DNA of 16,619 nt from a bacterium (GTDB lineage Bacteria > Desulfobacterota > S145-22): positions 1 to 16,619 of the forward strand of contig JALTEW010000452.1 of assembly GCA_027073795.1 (NCBI GenBank). The letters run 5' to 3'. The translations under genes were made by a program, and so were the position numbers. Shown here piece by piece: positions 5,242 through 11,615 of this stretch. Every line of letters begins with the position of its first letter. Position 1 is the first letter of the stretch. The notes under the pieces are model-generated. The model worked only from the letters and a program-made list of their open reading frames with translations. It was not told where the DNA came from and searched no databases.

Positions 5242-7692
5242 ATGACCCCTTCAAATATTCATTCCGCTTCAACCGGGGATATTCTTATTGTTGGCGATAA
5301 CAAGTCCGGCCTCAAGTTGCTGTCGGACATCCTGAAAAAGGCCGGCTACACGGTGCAACCTGCCAGCGATGGCGATCAGGCCCTGCGCAGTGTACAGGCC
5401 AAGCGGCCTTCGCTGATCCTTCTGGGCACCAATATGCCTAACCTGGACGGCTACGAGGTCTGCCGACGGTTGAAGGATTCTAAAGATACACAGGATATCC
5501 CGGTGATCTTTATCAGCATCAAGACCAGTCCCATGGAAAAGGTAAAGGCTTTCGAGGTTGGCGGGGTGGATTACATTTCAAAGCCGTTTGAACCTGAAGA
5601 GATATTGGCCCGCGTCGCAACGCACCTGGCTCTATGGAAGGCACAAAAGGAAATTGAGGAGAAAAACCTGCAACTCCAACAAAAAATCGTTAGGCACAAG
5701 CGTGCGGAGGAGGCGCTGCGGCAGAGCGAAGAAAAGTATCGTTCATTGACCAATGATGTCCTTGACAGTTCAAATGTCGGCATCTTTATTCTGGATTCTA
5801 AGTTTAGAATTGCCTGGATGAACCGGGCGTTGGAACGCTACTTCGGTTTAAAAAGAGATGAGATCGTCGGGATGGATAAACGTAAGCTCATTCGAGAACG
5901 AATCGCAGGTATCTTTCAGGATCCGGAAAATTTTGTTGAGAAAGTGCTCGCCACATATGACAACAACACCTACATCGAGCACTTCGAGTGTCATGTGCTG
6001 CCTGACGGCGATCGCGAAGAACGCTGGCTTAAACACTGGAGCCAGCCTATCCGAACAGGCTTGTATGCCGGAGGTCGCGTTGAACATTACACTGATATTA
6101 CCAACCTTAAGCTGGCCGAAGAGAAACTGAAGAAAAGCGAAGCCAGGTTAAGGAGTGTATTTCAGGTATCGCCTCTTGGTATCGGCCTGGTTCAGAACCG
6201 CCAGTTGGTGTGGCACAACGAGACCATGTCCCGTATGCTGGGCTATTCTTCAGAAGAGCTTCACGGAAAGAACGCCAGGATGCTTTACCAAAGCGATGAG
6301 GAATATGAGCGGGTCGGAGAGGTCACCAAGACCCTTGGGCCGGAAAAAAGGACAACCGAAGTTGAAACCCGATGGGTTCGAAAAGACGGGTCGGTCTTTG
6401 ACTGTCATATTTGGTATACCTTGATGGATACCGAATCGGAGGATAAAGAAATACTTGCTATTGCTGAGGACCTCATGGAACGGAAAAAGGCGGAGCAGGA
6501 AAAGAAAAGACTCGAGGCCCAGCTCAATCAGGCCCAGAAGATGGAGGCCATTGGGGTTCTGGCGGGGGGAGTGGCCCACGACTTCAACAATATACTGACT
6601 GCCATCATCGGAAACGCCGAGCTTGCCCTGATGAAATTGGGCAAGGATATCCCCGGTCATCAAAACATCGAAGAAATACGCAGGGCCGGCCAGCGCGCGG
6701 CTGCTCTCACACGCCAGCTCCTCGCCTTCAGCCGAAAGGAGTTGATCCGGCCCGAGATCCTGGACCTCAATCAGGTGACGATGAACCTGGAAAAGATGCT
6801 GCGCCGCATCATTGGGGAGGATATCGAGCTGGTTACAGTATACGCCCCTGATCTCTGGCAGGTGGAAGCAGATCCAGGGCAGATGGAACAGGTGATGATG
6901 AACCTCTCAGTCAATGCAAGGGACGCCATGCCCAAGGGTGGAACGCTCACTATCGAGACGGCAAACGTGGAGCTGGATGAGGCCTATTTCCGGAAACATG
7001 GGGCGGAAACCGTACCGGGGCCATACGTGATGCTGGCGGTCACGGACAGCGGCGCTGGTATTGATAAGGAAACCCAGGCCCGCATCTTCGAACCCTTTTT
7101 CACCACCAAGGGGATGGGCCGGGGTACAGGCCTCGGGCTTTCCACGGTATATGGCATTGTGAAACAGAACAAGGGCCATATCTGGGTCTACAGCGAGCCG
7201 GGAAAAGGCACGACTTTCAAGGTCTATCTTCCAAAGGCTAAGGCAGATACCAGGGGCGTAGAAAAAGAACAGTCCAAGAAACGCCCTCTCAATGGGTCCG
7301 AAACAATCCTGGTGGCGGAAGACGATGAAGCGCTTCGCAACATGACAAGGGAGATGCTGGAGGGATACGGCTACAATGTGATCACGGCACGGGATGGCAA
7401 AGAGGCCATAAAGATATCAGACAGTCACGATAACCCCATTCACTTGTTACTAACCGATGTAGTGATGCCGGGCATGAGTGGCCGGGACCTGGCTGAAAAA
7501 CTGCAATCAAGGTTTCAGGAAATGAAGGTTCTTTATATGTCAGGGTACACGAGCAACACTATCACACACCATGGCACTTTGGAAAAGGATGTGGCATTCA
7601 TCCAGAAACCCTTCACCCAGGAAGGCCTGGCAGGCAAAGTTCGAGAGGTGCTGGACAAAAAAACAAAACTAAATCTGCGTCACGGATTATGA
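5242..7692 (+). CDS. Hybrid sensor histidine kinase, REC-PAS-PAS-HisKA-HATPase-REC
   Basis: An 816-residue kinase without membrane segments, so cytoplasmic. Domains in order: a receiver-like domain (about 13-125), a coiled-coil linker (130-165), PAS (about 166-290), PAS (about 300-415), HisKA with the H-box AGGVAHDFNN and phosphorylated H446, and an HATPase with N-box N558, DSGAGI (602-607), FEPFFTTK (616-623) and GRGTGLGLS (627-635). A second receiver (about 687-805) has D694/D695, phosphoacceptor D739, S767 and K789. The first receiver is degenerate: the site expected to be Asp is G62 (LLGTNMP) and one acidic-pocket residue is G18, although D19 and K114 remain. It therefore probably does not accept phosphate and may act in sensing or dimerisation. 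The start has GGAG ten bases upstream. The C-terminal receiver suggests internal phosphorelay; the output partner is not obvious, but a stand-alone receiver lies beyond ileS. The signal is unknown. Confidence 0.93.
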   Translation: MTPSNIHSASTGDILIVGDNKSGLKLLSDILKKAGYTVQPASDGDQALRSVQAKRPSLILLGTNMPNLDGYEVCRRLKDSKDTQDIPVIFISIKTSPMEKVKAFEVGGVDYISKPFEPEEILARVATHLALWKAQKEIEEKNLQLQQKIVRHKRAEEALRQSEEKYRSLTNDVLDSSNVGIFILDSKFRIAWMNRALERYFGLKRDEIVGMDKRKLIRERIAGIFQDPENFVEKVLATYDNNTYIEHFECHVLPDGDREERWLKHWSQPIRTGLYAGGRVEHYTDITNLKLAEEKLKKSEARLRSVFQVSPLGIGLVQNRQLVWHNETMSRMLGYSSEELHGKNARMLYQSDEEYERVGEVTKTLGPEKRTTEVETRWVRKDGSVFDCHIWYTLMDTESEDKEILAIAEDLMERKKAEQEKKRLEAQLNQAQKMEAIGVLAGGVAHDFNNILTAIIGNAELALMKLGKDIPGHQNIEEIRRAGQRAAALTRQLLAFSRKELIRPEILDLNQVTMNLEKMLRRIIGEDIELVTVYAPDLWQVEADPGQMEQVMMNLSVNARDAMPKGGTLTIETANVELDEAYFRKHGAETVPGPYVMLAVTDSGAGIDKETQARIFEPFFTTKGMGRGTGLGLSTVYGIVKQNKGHIWVYSEPGKGTTFKVYLPKAKADTRGVEKEQSKKRPLNGSETILVAEDDEALRNMTREMLEGYGYNVITARDGKEAIKISDSHDNPIHLLLTDVVMPGMSGRDLAEKLQSRFQEMKVLYMSGYTSNTITHHGTLEKDVAFIQKPFTQEGLAGKVREVLDKKTKLNLRHGL

Positions 7693-7825
7693 CTAACCTT
7701 CCACCCAACCCATACATCAGCATTTGATACATTCAAACACGCACCTGGCACCTTATCCTAAAATTCCTTGAATCCTAAAGGTCTTTGTGATAAACACACA
7801 GCAATTTTAGACACGGGAGGCAGGG

Positions 7826-10591
7826 ATGCAAATCAAAGACAGTCTTAATCTTCCACAATCCTCTATTCCCATGAAGGCAAACCTGAGCCAGCGTGAACCC
7901 CAGATGCTTGCTCAGTGGGAAAAAATGGCGATATACGATCAAATTGTTCAGAAGTCCGAGGGGCTCCCCAAGTTTATTCTCCACGATGGCCCCCCGTACG
8001 CAAATGGGCATATCCACATGGGAACCGCCCTGAACAAGATTCTGAAGGATTTTATTATCAAATCAAAGTTCATGGCCGGTTTAGACAGCCGTTATGTCCC
8101 GGGGTGGGATTGCCACGGCCTTCCCATCGAGCACCAGGTTGAAAAGGAGCTCAAGGCCCAAAATATCCCTCTTGTAAAGACCGATTTGCGAAAGCGGTGC
8201 CGTACCTATGCGGAGAAATTCATCAACATTCAGCGAGATGAGTTCAAACGCCTGGGCGTTTTCGGCGACTGGGAAAATCCTTACCTGACGATGAATTTAC
8301 CCTACGAAGCCATGATCGTCCGCGAATTCGGGAAATTTGTCGAAAAAGGCAGCGTCTATTTGGGTGAAAAACCCGTTTACTGGTGTGCCTCCTGCAAGAC
8401 TGCCCTGGCCGACGCAGAGGTGGAATATGCACCCCATACCTCTCCTTCCATCTACGTCAAGTTTCCCCTTCAATCAAAATTACATGGCATCCCGGAAGAC
8501 AAACCGGCTTTCGTTCTTATCTGGACCACTACACCCTGGACCATCCCCGCAAACCTCGCCATCGCCCTGCATCCCGACTTCGATTATGCAGCTGTAGAGG
8601 TTCAGGATGAAACCTGGATCCTCGCACAGGAACTTTGTGACCTTGTCCTTTCCGGCATGGGTATCAGGGACTACAAAATCATCAAGACCTACAAAGGTAG
8701 CGACCTGGAAAACCTCGTCTGCCGGCACCCCTTTTTGGAGCAAGATTCCATCCTCATTCTCGCAGACCATGTCACGCTTGAAGCCGGAACGGGCTGCGTT
8801 CATACCGCACCAGGTCACGGGCAGGAAGACTATGAGGTGGGACTCAGGTATAACCTCCCCGCCTATGCCCCGGTGGACGACGACGGGCGGTTTACTCAGG
8901 AGGTTCCCTTTTTCGCAGGTCAATTTGTTTTCGACGCGAACGAGGCCGTTATCGAGAAGCTCAAGGAGGTGGGGTGTCTTCTGAAGGTGGAAGAAATGGA
9001 ACATTCCTATCCTCACTGCTGGCGCTGCAAAAGTCCCATCATTTTTCGCTCCACGCGCCAGTGGTTTATCTCTATGGAAGTTCACAAACTCCGGGAAAAG
9101 GCCCTTAATGCCATCAACCATGTAAAATGGATTCCCGCGTGGGGACGGGAAAGAATCTACAATATGGTAGAGAACCGTCCTGACTGGTGCATCTCCCGCC
9201 AACGTTCCTGGGGTGTCCCCATCATCGCCCTGCACTGTAAGGATTGCGGCCACGTTTTGCTGGACGCAAAGTTAGTCAACAGGGTCGCTGACCTCGTGGA
9301 ACATCACGGCGCGGATGTATGGTTTGAAAAGGAACTGAACGAGATTTTCGACCCCATACCCCAGTGCCCAAACTGCGGTGGCCATAATTTTCGGAAGGAA
9401 ACAGATATCCTCGACGTCTGGTTTGATTCCGGCGTCAGCCACGCGGCAGTCGTGGAAAAACGGCCTGAGCTTACCTGGCCCGCGGATCTCTACCTGGAAG
9501 GGAGCGACCAGCACCGGGGGTGGTTCCATAGTTCTCTCCTGGAATCTGTAGGAACTCGCGAAACTGCTCCATACAAATCTGTCCTCACCCACGGCTTTGT
9601 CGTGGATGGAGAAGGCAAGAAGATGTCCAAGTCTTTGGGAAACATTGTGGCTCCCGAAGAAGTCATCAAAAAATACGGTGCGGAAATTATTCGGCTTTGG
9701 GTCTCCGCGGAAGATTACAGGAATGACATCAAAATCTCTCAAGACATCCTCAAGCAGCTGACCGATGGCTATCGGCGAATTCGCAACACCTTTCGATTCA
9801 TGACCGGTAATCTGTTCGACTTTGAGTTCACAAAAAATGGATTAGACCTGAGCGAAATGGAGGAAATCGACCGTTTTATCCTGCATAGGCTTTCCTCCAT
9901 CTCCAAACGGGTTTTAGATGCCTATGAGACCTATGACTTCCACGTCGTTTATCACACCATCCATACCTTCTGTGCCGTTGACCTGAGCGCCTTCTACCTC
10001 GATATACTGAAAGATAGGCTTTATGTCTCACACCCAAACAGCAAAAAACGCCGGTCCAGTCAGACAGCGCTCTATCATCTCATCAATGTCCTTGTTCGGC
10101 TTCTTGCCCCTATTCTTTCATTCACGACGGAAGAAATCTGGAAGGCATTCAAGCCCATGACACCTTTTACAGAGGAGAGCGTGCACCTGACACGGTTCGA
10201 ACCTATCCCGAGTTACTTCACCGATGAAGCCCTAGCCGGGCGCTGGCAACACCTTTTAGACATTCGGCAGGAGGTCTCCAGGGTCCTCGAGGACAAGAGA
10301 AAAAGCAAAGAAATCGGGCACTCCCTCGATGCGCAGGTTATTCTTGCTGGCAATGAGCAAACCTTTAACTTCCTGAAAACCTATGAGGATGAACTGGATG
10401 ACATCTTCATTGTTTCGGCCGTAACGCTACAAAAATCCAGCAAGGGCGGCCTTTCCATCCAGGTTTCTCCAGCCGAAGGTAAAAAGTGCGAACGGTGCTG
10501 GCATTACAAGCAGGATGTGGGCAGTGACCCAAAATATCCGACCGTCTGCGCACGGTGCGCCAAAGTTCTGCGCAAGATAGAGGCGGAGTAA
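7826..10591 (+). CDS. ileS: Isoleucyl-tRNA synthetase
   Basis: A 921-residue class Ia synthetase, close to the usual length of about 940, that charges tRNA-Ile and edits mischarged valine. Seen in order: the HIGH-type motif as HMGT at 64-67 within GPPYANGHIHMGTALNKILKD; the CP1 editing domain with WTTTPWTIPANLAIALHP; the WCISRQRSWGVP segment; a CxxC pair at 471/474 with another at 514/517; DVWFDSGVSH; KMSKS at 599-603; a helical anticodon-binding domain; and a C-terminal zinc site C888/C891 with C908/C911. The last site is typical of bacterial-type IleRS. GGGAGG precedes the ATG by five bases. I found no T-box leader in the 133 bases before the gene. The only promoter-like sequence there (TTGAAT 7768, TAAACA 7791) is weak. 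Confidence 0.98.
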   Translation: MQIKDSLNLPQSSIPMKANLSQREPQMLAQWEKMAIYDQIVQKSEGLPKFILHDGPPYANGHIHMGTALNKILKDFIIKSKFMAGLDSRYVPGWDCHGLPIEHQVEKELKAQNIPLVKTDLRKRCRTYAEKFINIQRDEFKRLGVFGDWENPYLTMNLPYEAMIVREFGKFVEKGSVYLGEKPVYWCASCKTALADAEVEYAPHTSPSIYVKFPLQSKLHGIPEDKPAFVLIWTTTPWTIPANLAIALHPDFDYAAVEVQDETWILAQELCDLVLSGMGIRDYKIIKTYKGSDLENLVCRHPFLEQDSILILADHVTLEAGTGCVHTAPGHGQEDYEVGLRYNLPAYAPVDDDGRFTQEVPFFAGQFVFDANEAVIEKLKEVGCLLKVEEMEHSYPHCWRCKSPIIFRSTRQWFISMEVHKLREKALNAINHVKWIPAWGRERIYNMVENRPDWCISRQRSWGVPIIALHCKDCGHVLLDAKLVNRVADLVEHHGADVWFEKELNEIFDPIPQCPNCGGHNFRKETDILDVWFDSGVSHAAVVEKRPELTWPADLYLEGSDQHRGWFHSSLLESVGTRETAPYKSVLTHGFVVDGEGKKMSKSLGNIVAPEEVIKKYGAEIIRLWVSAEDYRNDIKISQDILKQLTDGYRRIRNTFRFMTGNLFDFEFTKNGLDLSEMEEIDRFILHRLSSISKRVLDAYETYDFHVVYHTIHTFCAVDLSAFYLDILKDRLYVSHPNSKKRRSSQTALYHLINVLVRLLAPILSFTTEEIWKAFKPMTPFTEESVHLTRFEPIPSYFTDEALAGRWQHLLDIRQEVSRVLEDKRKSKEIGHSLDAQVILAGNEQTFNFLKTYEDELDDIFIVSAVTLQKSSKGGLSIQVSPAEGKKCERCWHYKQDVGSDPKYPTVCARCAKVLRKIEAE

Positions 10592-10650
10592 GATTCCTGG
10601 CGCTTTTGTAAGATATCTATAGTGATACAATCTGATAAAGAAATGAGCTC

Positions 10651-10678
10651 TTGACAGATTGAAGTTCTCTTCTATACT
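10651..10678 (+). promoter_or_regulatory. Strong sigma70-like promoter for the stand-alone receiver gene
   Basis: A perfect TTGACA (10651-10656), a 16-base spacer and TATACT (10673-10678, five of six) lie 60-87 bases after the ileS stop. Initiation near 10685 would give a leader of about 130 bases before GTG 10815. This places the receiver gene outside the ileS transcript and argues against a start codon at 10659, which falls inside the promoter. Confidence 0.6.
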
Positions 10679-10814
10679 GAAATTAATAAGCCCGGTAAAA
10701 GTGAAGCCAGTTCATGCGGGATTATCAGGTCCTGAGGTGTATAATTATGCTTCCATACCGCAAACAACGCCTGCAAATGGGATGTGCAGACAAATGCAAA
10801 AGGGGAAACATTTT

Positions 10815-11201
10815 GTGAAAGCGGAAAAACCCAAAAGAATCCTTCTGGTAGATGACGAAGAAATCGTACGCGACGCCCTGGCGGGTTTTCTCGCATGTGA
10901 AGGATATGAAGTTGATGAGGCATGTAGCGGTCAGGAAGCCATCGAAAGACTAAAAAAATTTCCTTTTGACGTCGTCATCGCCGACATAAAAATGCCCAAA
11001 AAAAACGGGGTGGATGTCCTTATTGAGACAAAAAAAACACGCCCCGAGGCTGAGGTTATTCTAATAACCGGCTCTATTTTCGACCAAACGGATAAGGTTT
11101 TAGATCTGGGTGCCAAGGCCCTTATTCACAAATCAACTCAGGTAGGTGATTTTATCGAGAAGATCATCCGTGTTATTGAACACGAAAATCCTCAGTCTTG
11201 A
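10815..11201 (+). CDS. Stand-alone response-regulator receiver protein
   Basis: A 128-residue single receiver domain with no output domain, CheY/Spo0F-like in layout. Conserved positions are acidic-pocket D13/D14 (RILLVDDEE), phosphoacceptor D57 (VVIADIKMP), T85 (VILITGS) and K106 (ALIHKS, where KP is more usual). The protein could shuttle phosphate or bind a partner. I start it at GTG 10815 because AGGGGA (10801-10806) sits eight bases upstream and the protein then begins just before the first receiver strand. The frame is open back to 10659, but that stretch contains a promoter and encodes no recognisable domain. ATG 10794 is a weaker alternative. It ends by overlapping the convergent PilZ-like gene by ten bases. 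The nearby hybrid kinase is a possible partner. Confidence 0.85.
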   Translation: MKAEKPKRILLVDDEEIVRDALAGFLACEGYEVDEACSGQEAIERLKKFPFDVVIADIKMPKKNGVDVLIETKKTRPEAEVILITGSIFDQTDKVLDLGAKALIHKSTQVGDFIEKIIRVIEHENPQS

Positions 11202-11518
11202 AACCCGAAAGACCCTATCATCTCCTGGATCTGCTGGGTAGCATTTTCCGGGAGATCAATGAACATAAGCCCCGTATCATAGTAACTCGGATTAAGCGAC
11301 CTGCTCTGCCATTGGATAACCGCTTCGGCAAGAATGGTTTCAAGAGACTCTAACAACCGAGAAACATCAAGCCTCAACCGGAGGCGGGTCCCCACCTTTA
11401 TGGGAACTTTCCCCATAATCTTCATTCCTTCCATATGAACATCCACAAGGTGGCCCAAAAGCCGGCCTGTATCGGCATCAAATACCGGGACATAATAGAT
11501 AAGATGACGACGCTTCAA
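11192..11518 (-). CDS. Small PilZ-like domain protein with degenerate c-di-GMP motif
   Basis: A single-domain protein of about 108 residues with a PilZ-type beta-barrel pattern: YYVPVFDADTGRLLGHLVD, then the loop DVHMEG where PilZ proteins usually have D/NxSxxG, then IKVGTRLRLRLDV and VIQWQSRSLNPSYYDTGLMF. Typical PilZ proteins bind cyclic di-GMP through an N-terminal RxxxR plus the D/NxSxxG loop. Here the loop Ser is His28. TTG at 11518 is the only conventional start, but the frame is open upstream to 11564 and the preceding codons read AEKRR, completing an RRLKR (RxxxR) motif. Two AUC codons at 11539 and 11536 just after a GGGGGGG tract could be the true start. The gene overlaps the receiver gene tail to tail. 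Ligand binding is uncertain. Confidence 0.7.
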   Translation of the reverse strand: MKRRHLIYYVPVFDADTGRLLGHLVDVHMEGMKIMGKVPIKVGTRLRLRLDVSRLLESLETILAEAVIQWQSRSLNPSYYDTGLMFIDLPENATQQIQEMIGSFGFQD

Positions 11519-11571
11519 ACGCCTTTTTTCAGCGATGATATTCCCCCCCGTATTGTCAAATTATTCATTAA

Positions 11572-11591
11572 TGTTCTTAATTCTAAGAACA
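11572..11591. promoter_or_regulatory. Palindromic operator-like site over the PilZ-gene promoter
   Basis: TGTTCTTA (11572-11579) and TAAGAACA (11584-11591) form a perfect eight-base inverted repeat around a four-base centre. It covers the -10 box at 11580-11585 and reaches to the predicted start of transcription. This is the size and position expected for a repressor dimer site. No cognate regulator is identified in the window. Confidence 0.45.
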
Positions 11592-11608
11592 ATCTCTCAT
11601 AAAGTCAA
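11580..11608 (-). promoter_or_regulatory. Putative sigma70 promoter for the PilZ-like gene
   Basis: The minus strand reads TTGACT (11608-11603), a 17-base spacer and TAGAAT (11585-11580), with five of six matches in each hexamer. Initiation would be near 11573, about 35 bases before the candidate AUC starts and 55 bases before TTG 11518. It lies only a few bases past the stop codon of the upstream exporter gene, so the PilZ-like gene need not depend on that operon. Confidence 0.55.
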
Positions 11609-11615
11609 TCGCGAA

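Noticed and set aside
7693..7825. T-box leader for ileS
   Set aside because: I looked for the T-box consensus and an antiterminator/terminator pair and saw neither. The gap is also too short.
8480..9253. 257-codon minus-strand open frame inside ileS
   Set aside because: It lies wholly opposite the IleRS catalytic and editing domains and shows no family signature.
10740..10745. TATAAT as a second promoter for the receiver gene
   Set aside because: No acceptable -35 at 16-18 bases and no TGn extension. The site at 10651-10678 is much better.
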